DNA from: Agapanthus africanus
Lineage: Eukaryota; Streptophyta; Magnoliopsida; Asparagales; Amaryllidaceae
Length of the DNA: 64,000 nucleotides
Assembly: GCA_030015575.1 (NCBI GenBank)
Contig: JASDDO010000019.1
Location: 510,542,986 to 510,606,985 of the forward strand
Direction: 5' to 3'
Shown: positions 50,561 through 61,682 of the stretch, piece after piece
Numbering within the stretch: the first letter of the stretch is position 1
Layout: each line of letters starts with the position of its first letter
Notes under the pieces: generated by a model
The model's input: the letters and a program-made list of their open reading frames with translations, nothing else
Databases searched by the model: none
Told to the model about the DNA's origin: nothing
Translations under genes and position numbers: made by a program

Positions 50561-53500
50561 CGACCATGACCCGACCCTAGACTATGACTCAGTGACCATG
50601 ATTAACCGAACCTTCTTATACACTGGCTTTTGGATTGTCAGAGTTGCAAACCTCATTGCCACTCCTACTTTTACCCTTTTCTCCAGGACACCCCGTATTA
50701 CTACAAACGTCCACTTCCATTGGATAAAACCATTTTATGGTTATATACGCACTCGAAGGAATTTATTCGAGGATGGTTTCTGGTTCTGGAGAAAACGAAT
50801 AGGACTATTCAGTTGTCTTTTCATTTTACCTTTTCTCAGGTTATGAGTACTCCTTGGTTTAGGAGATAGTACACCTATTACGCAAATTGGATAGTCTTCT
50901 TCCAAACCTTAGGCTGGTGCCGAACGGTGGGGAATGAAGAAAACCAATTAGCTTAAACGGTGTACAGAAAGTATTAAGTAAAGACATATCAAGGGATTAG
51001 TAAGAGGGCAAAGTAAATTGCGACTGCTATTCACGACCAAACCAAATATTTCTTCGCCAATCTTAAATCACCTTTGTATTTCTCCAGGACACTCCGTATC
51101 ACTACGAAGATCCACAGATTATTGGATACTCCATCGTATGGTAATATACGAACTCGAAAGGAACTTGTTCAAGTTCGGGGATGGATTCTGATTCAGGAGA
51201 AATAGGAATAATGTTTATTCGGTTGTCTTTTATCTTCACCTTCTCTCGCATTACGAGTGCTCCTAGGATTAGGACAGTACACCCATTATGCTTATTGGAT
51301 AGTCTTCTTCCAAACCATAGGCTGGTGCCGAACGGTAGGAAGAAAGAAAACCATTTAGCCAAAAGGGGTGTGCAGAAGGTAATGACTAAAGACATATAAA
51401 GGGATTTGGAGAGGTGGTAAAGAATTATACGGTTACAGTTGTGAATCTGGATAATGAAAGAGGCATTACTAGGAATACCCAGATACCCCATCAAAACATT
51501 TCAATGTTTCAGTTTAACTGGGTACTGTTAAAAGAAAACTGATTTTCCAATTAGACACTTGCTCCAGGGTATGTATTTACCAGGTTTGGTTCTCACATCT
51601 GTACGGTTTTACAGATGATGAGTGGGAGTAAGTTATTGGGAATTGGGTGATTGTCCTCATTATATCGGAATTCGTTGTAATTGGTGATATTTGAAGAAAT
51701 CGCCTGGGTTGTTTGCCGGACGGCAAATATTTGGTTTTGAATATCCGTTGTTATGCACCAATTTCAAATTGATATATTTGTACGTCTATTTTTATAGAGT
51801 GGGATATAACCTTTTTGAAATTATGTCTATGACATTTACCTATATCAGTGGATGGTTAGGTAAGGAGCATTGAACAGCGGTGTAATTCTTCTTAACCATA
51901 AGTACAGTTTCCAAAATACGACACACAGTGAATGAGTCACTAGACTCAGGGGACTTATGCAGAGTATTGTATATTGTCTAGTGTCCATTAGGACAGAGGG
52001 GTTGGTCCTCGTACTATATTCGGTTTACTTATGACTTCTCTAGTTTTTAGACAAATGTTTCGTAGAAACACAGGGTCTGAGTTTTGAGAAGTTATAGGTA
52101 TATGAATAAAGTAGAGAACCAGGTGTTGCAAGTATCGGGATTCTTCAAGGTGATCGAAGATGTAGATACTTGTGGATGGTATTCAGTTGATAGTAATGAT
52201 TAAGAGAACTTGCTTCCCTTCCAGGTTACTCATAATTGGAAGTATTCCTAAGTTGAGTAACGATGATCGGCCTCTTTCCATTTAGTTAACATGCACTGGA
52301 GACAGCTGCATGATTTGAATCTGGTTCAATTAAATCTGTGCCTCTGTTTCTATATTGGATATAGAACAGTTCATATCTTGACATTGTTAAGGTACGGGGA
52401 GTTTTCCGGCTTATGCTTAAAACCAGACTCTGGATAACCCAAGGCACGTTTCCGTAATGGTTGTTTGTGGGTTGACCCGGGCTATGACGAGGGTTGATTT
52501 TCTACCATATGGAAGATCAATAGTGATATTGTTCTTGACTCGCCACAGTTTTAACAAAATGGATTTTTTCAGAAAACAGTAGTGGGAGTATGGTAGAACT
52601 GGAAGTGATTCCAAAACCGCAAACGATTACTGAAGATTTGATAAGAACCTAAAGATTCAATCTAGTTTGACATTCCATTAGCCACTCCGCAGATATGGTG
52701 GGTAACCTCAGGCGCTCGAGAGGTACTTCGGTATGCTCAAGGACGGTGACAGGGAGGTTCTTGTTTACCCAGACTTGACACTATTGTTGTTCCAGACTAT
52801 GAGACCCGGCAGGAGGATGAGTATAGCGTCGTTCTAAACTTGCTTTAGAAGTGCACATGTATATGACTCTGCCAGAGGGTTGTCGTAGTCAGTGGGAGCA
52901 GCGGAAGTATTGGTGGACAAGTGGCTTATGTCTATTTATAACTAAAGCAGATATAGTGGAGATAGATCATCTATTTCTGATGTGACAGTCATAGGTTTGA
53001 CTTCATCAGAATAGGGGATGGATCTGTTAAGAAGGTAGTAGGGTGTAATGTCCTGGTATTTGGATGACATACACAAAGTTGGAAGTGTAATTCCTATACT
53101 ACGGTCGGGTATACTTTGGTTGTCACACAGTGGTTTCTCCACTTAGGATATTAATCCAATCCTGGAGAAACGTTCAGAAGCAGTTTTAGAACATAAGTAG
53201 ATGTTCTAGGGATATGATAACATCAGCCTCATTCAAGAGAGGGTTATCTTTCCAGGCTTCCAAAGTGACCTGGATGACAGAGTGACTGTCAGAGTTATTG
53301 TTCTCCCTCTGAAGAGGGGCAGTATTTTGGACAGGTGGTCCAGGCGGATACTGAGGGAGGCATGGTGCAGGATACTGATTAAGTTCAGTTGACGGTACAG
53401 TCTAAAAAGTTTGGATTTGGAGTTCATTTATGAGCTAGGTCCCATCAGATATCCAGACATATTCTAAGACAGGTATTGCTCATTTTGGGAGATGGTTTTC

Positions 53501-53677
53501 TCCGCGAACTTGAGATATAGAGAGACATAGAAAGAAACATCAAGGCGGATCCACTCACTGAGACTATTCTTCGAACGCAATAGTTTCGCAAACGAGCTTT
53601 GTGAGACTGACTAGTAGAGGAGTTGGGTGTTCGGTATCACACGGGCAGTGAGTATGCGATATCGCAATAATTAGCCT
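50561..53677 (+). pseudogene. R7 decayed pol remnant
   Basis: Same order of low-identity pol patches as R6 and R3. R7 keeps a stretch of about 190 bp at 51703-51895 that R3 and R6 lack, and has lost about 300 bp near 53147 that they keep. No open frame of size. Confidence 0.82.
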
Positions 53678-53695
53678 TGAGTGCAAGTAGGTGAT
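53678..53695 (+). promoter_or_regulatory. R7 polypurine tract (weakened)
   Basis: GTGCAAGTAGGTGAT instead of AAGTGGGAGAT: two differences from the family form. Confidence 0.75.
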
Positions 53696-55811
53696 TGTTG
53701 GAGATAGTGCCCTCAGAGTCAATTATTGGATCACAGGCACATGATTGCAATGATTGGGAGAGGACCTATACCGGTAGGACGGTCTTACTCAAGATGATAG
53801 TATGCTATCTGGTTTATCTTTATCATCGTGTACTGCTTTAGGTGACCTTATGAGTCGCTATTACACGTTGATAGAGCCCCTAGGATTCTTGCTTGACTGC
53901 CAGCAGTATGAGGGCCATCATATACATGGGAGCTGGGGTCTATAAGCACATCCTTAAAAGGTCCCTAGTCGTGGGAGTTTCGAGACAGGGCATCGATACT
54001 CCAGAGTAGACTAGTGTATACAGTCGAGACCCCGACGAGGAGCGGTGGACGGTCTCACAAGCCACTGGTGTCAGTTGGTTCACCTAAGATGTATACAGGT
54101 GCTCATTGGGTTATGAGTACACCGGACAGGACTCGCCGGGAACCTGCTAGTTGGTATTATACCTGACATCAGATAGCAGTTCCCTGGTGACATGTGTACA
54201 GGTTAGTTCATCGACCTGAGATCGTCATTTGTCTCGTGTGATTTCCCACTGTGCTTTGATTACTACCCTACCATGCTCAAAGGAGACGTGCAAACAGGTT
54301 TTAGTTGGGTACAGTCCCGAGCCACATGGAGGCAGTGAGCGGATCTGCAGGGGTTCGTCACTCCCGGTGTTGGGGGTGAGGTCACGCTGTGTCTAGGAGA
54401 GCCAGTACATGAAAGTCCTTGGCCAAGGCTGGAGATTTACTGGTAGGTATTCCAGTAGTATCTCAGGGTGTTCTGGGCTACACTCCGACACGACTTGTAC
54501 CGCTATTGGGGGTCTGACTTTTACCAACCCCCTAGGCCCGCCATGTGATACTCATAGACGAACGGACCGGACTGTACGGATATTATCACTGACAGGCTCA
54601 GTAGGGTGTCAGGATGAGTTCGCTCATCGACGTCCCTTTTTGGTCAATATCTGGTAGCCCGTCACATATTGGCTAATACCTCTGACGTGCTAGTGGTTAA
54701 ATCCACAGCCAAAGTATTGACGAGTCTTTAGAGTCCCCCACAGACCAGTTTCTCAAGTTTCAGGAGAAACGCTGTAGAGGCCGTATGGAGATATGGCAGG
54801 GTTCGATCAGATACGTGCGGTATTGCACGGATCGTGATCGGATGGTTTTTACTAGTGGGCTTTGGTTTAAGCCGGATCCTAGTATTGTACAGTGTAGATT
54901 TTGTCTCTTTGCATTTGTATTCAGTGGGAATACAAATGCTGGTATGTATATACAGTCGCGGGGTTTTCCTGTAATTTATTACGGGATCAGTTTTCTGAAG
55001 TTGCCAGTTTGCATTCCGTTCCGGCCAGTTTTCCTTTGTTCCTTCACGGCCGGATTTTTCTGATGGAGGGGCTAATTTGCAAGTTCGCAAATTAGCATTT
55101 GTGGAGGGGTTATTTATGAAATGAGGGATTATGATGGGTAAAGCATCTTTGCTTTTCTTGTGATCATTTCTTGCATTAATGAGATTAGAGTTGATTAGGA
55201 TTTTGATGTGAGGCTTGCCTTTTGGATGTGGTCACCCTTTGCTTTTACTACTTTCACCTCCCTTCATGTTTTCATTTTTCCACCACCATTTCATGAGGGC
55301 CGGCCACAATTTGGGAAAGGGGGAGAATTCATTTTTCTTGTGAGGAAAAATGTTCATCTCATTTTTGCATCAAAGTTCATAGCTCCGTTTTTCAAGCCTC
55401 TCCAAAAAGCTTCATTCTTTCCTCCACACTGTCATGGAAACTTCACCCCATGAGACATATCTCTCTACACTTGCTTACAGCATTCCATGGGCACGTCGTC
55501 TCGCCAACTTCGTGTCCGAGTTGCCTCGGTCCAGAGGTGGGAGCCCGTAAAAGAACCCGGCGATGTGGTGCCCGTTCCGACGAGTAGATGAAGACCGGAG
55601 GTTCCGCGAGGAGATCGGAGTGGAGGCGAAGACCGAAGGACACGGATCGCTTGGTATAGCTTCTCTACTCTTATTCTAGTTTGCTAGAGTTAGGTTAATG
55701 GCCCGATCCCGGATTTTTGTGCGTGGTGGTGCCGGTTTCTAAGTTCTAGAAAAGTTTCGTTTCCACATTCCGGTGTCGGATTGACGGCCGGGGAGCCGCA
55801 GTGCACTTATA
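53696..55811 (+). repeat. R7 3' LTR
   Basis: 2116 bp. It ends CTTATA where the family end is CTTACA; the flanking ATATT duplication shows this is the true end, so the terminal CA has mutated to TA. Confidence 0.93.
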
Positions 55812-56059
55812 ATATTAACATACATTAACTAATATTAAGCTCACTTAAGTATTTCTTTTTCTCACTTATGCATATAATATATGTGTGATATATAATATTG
55901 TATTTGTTTTTATGTGTCATGCTAGATGATACATTGGACATGGGTGTATGAGACTCATACCATACTTAAGATAATGTGAGGTTTTAATTATTAAGGGTAA
56001 ATCAAAATTAGGTCGAAAATTGTCATGGTTGTGAAGCTTGTAGTAACCATTGACTTATA
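55812..56059 (+). repeat. H: old LTR fragment, part 3
   Basis: Resumes after R7 and matches the R5 LTR from about 27355 on (AACAT..TTAACTAA, then TTTTTCTCAC and GATATATA patches) up to the AAGCTTGTAG patch. The CACTA element then begins. The rest of H should follow the CACTA element right of the window. Confidence 0.8.
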
Positions 56060-56275
56060 CACTACTACAATATGGGGTTGCCCCTACGGATAAAGGAATC
56101 CGTAGGGGCAACTATTTATTGCCCCTACGGATAGAACCGTAGGTCCATATACTTGGCCCTACGGTTCTCTACGTTTTAATTTAATAATATTTAATCGTAA
56201 TTTGATGTTTGGCCCTATGGAGCCGTAAACAAAAGACCTACGGATTAGTCCGTAGGGGCATGTATATGGGTTAAT
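56060..56275 (+). repeat. CACTA left terminal and subterminal repeats
   Basis: CACTACTACAA followed by inverted pairs such as GCCCCTACGGAT..ATCCGTAGGGGC. In En/Spm-type elements such arrays bind the element's own DNA-binding protein. Confidence 0.9.
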
Positions 56276-56335
56276 AAATAATAAAAAAATGGCATAGAAA
56301 ATCCCTCCGTTCCCAAAAATCTTTTTCATCTTCCC

Positions 56336-56524
56336 GTGCCTCGCGATCGATTTCCTCCCGTGCCGGCTCGTCCACTTCCTTGTCGCCTCCTCCGTCGCCT
56401 CCTCAGTCGCCTCCTCCGTCGCCTCCTCAGAACAACCTCGTCGACTTCCTCCAGCGCCTCGATCCCGAGCCTCGTCGACTTCCTTGTCGCCTCCTCCGTC
56501 GTCTCTTCCACCGCGAAAAAGGTT
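56336..56524 (+). other. Possible 5' exon of the CACTA cargo gene (Arg/Leu/Ser-rich)
   Basis: A GC-rich island in A/T-rich DNA with repeats of CGCCTCCTC and an open frame (ATG-less within island start at 56336). It ends AAAAAG followed by GTTAGT, a donor-like site. No domain is recognisable; it could equally be a simple-repeat tract or 5' untranslated exon. Confidence 0.3.
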
Positions 56525-56584
56525 AGTAAATCTCCAATTTCTACTTCTAATTTAATGCTTTTATTTCCCTCTTTTGATGATGTT

Positions 56585-56800
56585 AGGTTCAGGGCAGGGT
56601 ACGGGTACGGGTGAGGGTTAGGGTTAGGCATCGGGTCAGTTTCAGTTAGGGTTACGTTTAGGGTTAGGGTTAGGGGTCGGTTGGGGTTGGGATTAGGGTT
56701 CTGTTGCGATTGGGGTTGGGTTTAGGGTTGGGGTTGGGGTTGGGGTTAGGGTTAGGGTTCGGAATTGGGGTTAGGGTTAGCGTTAGGGTTCAGAATTGGG
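56585..56800 (+). repeat. Degenerate telomere-like repeats
   Basis: GGGTTAGGGTTAGG-type and GGTTGGGGTT variants over about 215 bp. They are irregular, mixed between TTAGGG and TTTAGGG, and lie inside the transposon, so they are not a telomere. Confidence 0.75.
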
Positions 56801-57064
56801 GTTGGGTTCTTAAGGGCTGGGAATATATTAGCACTCCTAAAATTATTATCCAAAAATTTTCAGCTAAATTCAAAAGCTATGTTCTATGTTGGTTGTTTAC
56901 TTTTGAATGATCATTATAAATAAATATTATCCTTGAGCCATTTTTTTATCTCAGTTTTCAGTTTTTAGGTTCTTATTAATTTAAATTAATTCAAGTATTA
57001 TGTTTCGCCATCTAGTCATTTTTTCAACTAAAAAAATATGAAAGTGTCTACAAGAAAAATTGTA

Positions 57065-57320
57065 CTCCATCCGTTCACAATCACTTGTCCTTTTATAAAA
57101 TAGTGATGGATGGTATAGAATTTCTCACCAAATTTATTATTTTGTTTTTGTAAAATATCTAAACTAACGTCAATATTTTTAAGAAGATAACATTCCTTTA
57201 ATAGGAGGGTAATTTAGTGGGATGGAAATATTATAATTTCTATTTTCAATTAGGCTTTAAATCATACCTTAATTGCCGTGCAAAAAGTTTAAAAGAACAA
57301 GTAACTGTGAATGGAGTGAG
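57065..57320. mobile_element. Stowaway-type MITE
   Basis: 256 bp with terminal inverted repeats CTCCATCCGTTCACAATCAC and its near complement ending GTGAATGGAGTGAG, flanked by TA on each side (57063-57064, 57321-57322). This is the Tc1/mariner-type Stowaway pattern. Non-coding. Confidence 0.85.
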
Positions 57321-57679
57321 TATTAAATAAAAAATTTATTTATAAACACATAGATCATAAGTATTAATGTCCAGCAAAAATGGAAAGTATAGAAAAAGAC
57401 TGCAGATAAGAATTAAAAATGACTAAAAACCCCTAGTCATCATCTACAACTTAGATTCACCCATAAAAAGGTGTATGCCACTTTTCTTCTCTAATTTAAA
57501 AGCCAGAAAATCCAACTCTAGAATGTTTAACATAACAATCAACATCAAGTTATTTGGTACAATAGCTAAATAAAAATGCATACAAATTAAATATTTTAAC
57601 TAAACTTTTGAGAAATAATTTTAAGAAATTCAGAGTAAATATATATTAAACAGTAAATGCATTTGTTTATAATTTTTCC

Positions 57680-57915
57680 TCTTAAAGGTTAGGGTTAATT
57701 TGGGTTAATTAAAGGGTAGGGTTAATTTGGGTTAATTAGTGATAATTTGAAAGGGTTATGGTGTTGATTAGGTTTAATTTGGTTAAGTTTGGGTTGATTA
57801 GGGTTAATTAGGTTAATTTGGGTAAATTGGGTTAAGTTTGGGTTAATTAGAGATAATTTGTGTTTGGGTAACGATTATAGTTAATTGTGGTTAATTAGGT
57901 TAATTTGGATTATTT
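57680..57915 (+). repeat. Degenerate GGTTAATT repeats
   Basis: Loose tandem copies of GGGTTAATTTGGGTTAATTA over about 230 bp; low complexity. The stretch 57321-57680 before it is A/T rich with nothing I recognise. Confidence 0.7.
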
Positions 57916-58201
57916 TGGTTTATGGTGCATTATTATTTAGTAGGATACAATAGTTCATTGCAGTAGGATACTCGATGATAACGTAAATGTACAACTTTAC
58001 CGTAAACGCAAGAAAAATTTACCCTAAACTTGAAATTTCGAACCCTTAATAACGAAACGTAAACGTAAAAACTATTCATGTTAAATGTTCAAGTTAAAAC
58101 CAATATATGATACTCGATGATAATATGAAACCTTCGTAATCCCATCGATACTCATATATGAAACTAAAAGCGCCACTTAGTCCCCGTCTATCGGTTAACA
58201 T

Positions 58202-59260
58202 ACTGCGCCGGGCTTGAAGTTGCACATTGCCATCAACTTTAATCGCCACTAATTTATGGTTTCGCAACTTTGTAGTAATCCTGAAACATGATTTATTTTC
58301 TGCAAATGCTAGGAAATTTCACTCCTCAAATTTTGCATCTTTACTCTATGTTTCACAACGGTTAATGTGTTATGTTTCACAACTTAGGTATTTGAGGAAA
58401 CATCTTTTATTTTCTAGTATTTTACTGAAATTTCACGTTTTATATATCAAGATTGATACGGTTGAAAATAAGACAATAGCATAACCTTAAGAAAAACAAT
58501 GACCCTTTTTTTTAATTAATTTAGAGGGGGTAATTATCCCAATTTGAAGAAACGGAGTCCATAGCATTGCTCATGATCATCATCATCCATGATCCCTTTG
58601 ATGAGCTTATTTCGGCCATCCTCTGCACATTTTAACTTGGCTATCGCAACTATGAGGCCCACAACCTAAGTACGACCCTTTGAATTCTTGATAATTACCT
58701 CTTCACTATTCTTTTTGTCGCCGCAGATATTTATGAATTCAGGTGGAAGCCTCCGGATGAATTAGTAGTCATGGAGATTGATTATAAAAGAAATAGAGAG
58801 AAGAAAATATAAATGATAGACAGCAGAATAGCACACTCATTTCAAAAATTGCACTTTGATCTTTATGCCTACCATTTTTTTTAATTACCAATGTGTCTCA
58901 ATTTTATTCGCAAAATATCATTTTCTGTCCGGCGGCTGGCTGGCTAAATTTCATACAACATAATAACTGCGCCGGGCTTGAAGTTGCACATTGCCATCAA
59001 CATTAATCGCCACTAATTTATGGTTTCGCAACTTTGTAGTAATCCCGAAACATGATTTATTTTCTGCAAATGCTTGGAAATTTCATTCCTCAAATTTTGC
59101 ATCTTTACTCTATTTTTCACAACGGTTAATTTGTTATGTTTCACCACTTGGGTATTTGAGGAAACATATTCTATTTTCTACCATTTTACTGAAATTGCAT
59201 GTTTTTATTGAAAATAATACAATTGCATAACCTTAAGAAAAACAAAGACCCCTTTTTTAA
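58202..59260 (+). repeat. Direct repeat pair of about 300 bp
   Basis: Copies at about 58202-58515 and 58966-59260, both starting ACTGCGCCGGGCTTGAAG, about 764 bp apart and near 90% alike by eye. They flank the third B3 exon copy, so they may be intron or flank sequence duplicated with it. Confidence 0.75.
58549..58606 (-). pseudogene. Third copy of B3-gene exon 1 (partial)
   Basis: On the minus strand it starts ATGGATGATGATGATCATGA and reads MDDDDHEQCYGLRFF before similarity stops. It matches the exon-1 copies in the inverted repeat (MDDDDEQCYGLHFFRVLLPD). Confidence 0.65.
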
Positions 59261-59373
59261 TGAATTTGGACGGGTAATTATCCCAATTTTTTTTAAAACA
59301 AAAGAAAAACAGCGACCTATATACAAAATGGGTAAATGTCGTGATCAATAAGAAAGAAAGTAATTAAAGCTTG

Positions 59374-59834
59374 GGTAGATATTTTCACCCATCTCCACTC
59401 ATGTAAGCAACTTTGTTCTCGATGTGAAGATCAACATGCCATATTTTGCCATTGTGGCTCACTAGGTTAGCCTTTTCTCTTCTCTTAACCATCTTGCTAA
59501 TCTGCTTGGTAAACTTATTCGGAACCGGCTGCGAATCATTATATGACATGCATAAGAAAGAAAGCTAAAATACAGATATATAGCATACCGATACATCGAA
59601 ACTTCAAAGTTGCGATGATAACCCAGAGATATTTATTTCTACACACGTGGTGCACGTGCGAATGCATCAGGTATCATGGACAAATATTTGATAACATGGA
59701 AATTATTATTAGTATAAAGTAATTAAAGCTTTTAAACACCTTGGGTAGATATTTTCTTAGTTGATGCAATCATATCATGAGGACTAAATTTAAGCTATTA
59801 TACATATGCATATGTATTTTTCTAATCTAATATA

Positions 59835-59929
<95 letters not shown>

Positions 59930-60008
59930 ACGCCAGTTTGGTAGAGAAATCAGGTAGCAGGACCCTGAAGAAATGGAGTCCATAGCATTGCTCATCATCA
60001 TCATCCAT
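59374..60008 (-). pseudogene. B3-domain gene fragment, left arm copy
   Basis: Minus strand: exon 1 at 60008-59934 (MDDDDEQCYGLHFFRVLLPD, then FSTKL), a GC-type donor, an intron with CA/GA microsatellite, and exon 2 from 59528 leftward (PVPNKFTKQISKMVKRREKA, then NLVSHNGKIWHVDLHIENKV). The FFRVLLPDFS..L, PNKF, GKIWHV and SGDG features fit the plant B3 DNA-binding domain, REM-like. A TGA replaces the Trp expected after GDG (about 59384). The domain is truncated, so DNA binding is unlikely. It was presumably captured by the CACTA element. Confidence 0.7.
59834..59929 (+). repeat. (CA)n(GA)n microsatellite
   Basis: Compound CA then GA tract inside the B3 intron of the left arm; the matching TC/TG tract in the right arm is at 60121-60167 and is shorter. 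Confidence 0.95.
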
Positions 60009-60041
60009 GATCCCTTTGAAGAAATATTATCAAAAGGGATC

Positions 60042-60120
60042 ATGGATGATGATGATGAGCAATGCTATGGACTCCATTTCTTCAGGGTCCTGCTACCTGA
60101 TTTCTCTACCAAACTGGTGT

Positions 60121-60166
<46 letters not shown>

Positions 60167-60553
60167 ATATATTAGATTAGAAAAATACATATGCATATGT
60201 ATAATAGCTTAAATTTAGTCCTCATGATATGATTGCATCAACTAAGAAAATATCTACCCAAGGTGTTTAAAAGCTTTAATTACTTTATACTAATAATACT
60301 TTCCATGTTCTCAAATATTTGTCCATGATGCCTGACGCATTCGCACGCGCACCACGTGTGTAGAAATAAATATCTCTGGATTGTCATCGCAACTTTGAAG
60401 TTTCGATGTATCGATATGCTATATATCTGTATTTTATCTTCCTTTCTTTTGCATGTCTTTTAATGATTCACAGCCGGTTCCGAATAAATTTACCAAGCAG
60501 ATTAGTAAGATGGTCAATAGAAGAGAAAGGGCTAACCTAGTGAGCCACAATGG
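60042..60553 (+). pseudogene. B3-domain gene fragment, right arm copy
   Basis: Plus strand: exon 1 at 60042-60116 (25 codons, phase 0), GT donor at 60117, AG acceptor ending 60473, exon 2 from 60474 (PVPNKFTKQISKMVNRRERA, then NLVSHNG). Similarity to the left arm ends at 60553, where a TAA follows. The intact GT..AG intron and phase indicate DNA-level capture of a genomic fragment, not a processed copy. Confidence 0.7.
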
Positions 60554-60986
60554 ATAATTTGTCATTGTTAATCCATCTTCCTGAAAACGGTTTATACGGA
60601 GGAAGTATATTTCATGGTACTTGAGAAAAATATATGTTGAAGTCAAAAGTTATCAAGATTTAAATGCTCGCTTATAGTATTCCAAGATATTTTATATTCC
60701 AAGGCAAGGTGACAATAATTGCATGCTTGTGCATGATTTGGTATGTAGATTCAAGGTTATGCATGGCTACGACCCTTTCTTATGGTTTCTTATCATAATT
60801 TTCTGTACACTTGTAGTTTATAAAGGCAGTTAGATCATATCACTATAAGGGAAAAGTTAAAATAACAACCTTTATACTAAAAAAATTATATATGCTATTA
60901 CTTAGTAGTTTATTGTTTTTAGATGCAAAATCCATTTGAGAAATACTTTTCCTACCCACTATTAATCCATCTTCTCAATATAGTCA

Positions 60987-61415
60987 TCATAACCTACAAT
61001 TTATATGATACAGTCTATCATGGCCCATGAGTACGTTAGGGTTAAGGACTGGATGTATATGAATTAGCAACAACGTATGCAACCTAAGTTTGTCACTGGA
61101 GTTTCTGCTTTCATTGAATTTGCACGCGCACATAATAAGAAGGAGAAGACAGTAATGTGGCAGAAGAAGAAGGAGAAGATAGTAATGTGGCAGAAGAAGA
61201 AGAAAATGACATTCATTGTTCTCTGTTTCAGCATCAATCTTCTGATATGAACTAATGATGGCTTTCACATTGGCTTTTCCCTTTAAAGACTTCTTAGTGT
61301 CCAATGGAAAGCATACATCAGATTTGTGCAGGTCAGGTTCTTCTATGACTTTCAAGAGTTTCAACTGATTCTGTAAATTACACCCTTGTTGGGTGATACT
61401 TTTATCACTTCTCAC
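60987..61415 (-). other. Unclassified open frame inside the CACTA element
   Basis: 142 codons on the minus strand, with a Lys/Glu-mixed first half (about 70 residues, soluble-looking) and then Leu-rich repeats of a 33-bp tandem duplication (about 61140-61205). I do not recognise a domain. It may be another captured fragment or chance. Confidence 0.25.
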
Positions 61416-61682
61416 TGCAGATGCGCTCTCTAATACCCATTTTGAATGTAATATTATAGATATTCATGCCTGTTTATGTCAAAATTACTTATATTGTCAA
61501 TGTTTGATTGTCTAGTTGTTGGTGATGCGTCCATATCAGGGACAGAGGCCACTCCCGTTCCTCCAGATATGTTTATATATCATATAGTGCATGTATATTG
61601 ATTTAGAATGCTATATCATAAATATACACACATTTCTTTTGCTCTTACTTAGATAGTAATTTTTATTATTGTCTAGCTGTAG

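Larger units (their letters stand above)
46151..55811 (+). mobile_element. R7: full-length non-autonomous copia element
   Basis: 9,661 bp with LTRs of 2116 bp each and ATATT on both sides (46146-46150 and 55812-55816). It belongs to the R3/R6 group with its own LTR and loop variants. Primer site present, pol decayed. Confidence 0.95.
59449..60553. repeat. Long inverted repeat (hairpin potential)
   Basis: Left arm 59449-60017 and right arm 60033-60553 are near-perfect reverse complements around a 15-nt centre. Arms differ mainly in microsatellite length and a few substitutions. Each arm holds exons 1 and 2 and the intron of the same B3 gene fragment, head to head at the ATG. Confidence 0.92.

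Noticed and set aside
56585..56800. Chromosome-end telomere
   Set aside because: Degenerate, mixed units, internal to a transposon with unique sequence on both sides.
59819..60043. Minus-strand open frame with Ser/Leu and Val/Cys runs
   Set aside because: Its C-terminal part is translated microsatellite from the intron; only the MDDDDEQCYG part is a real exon.
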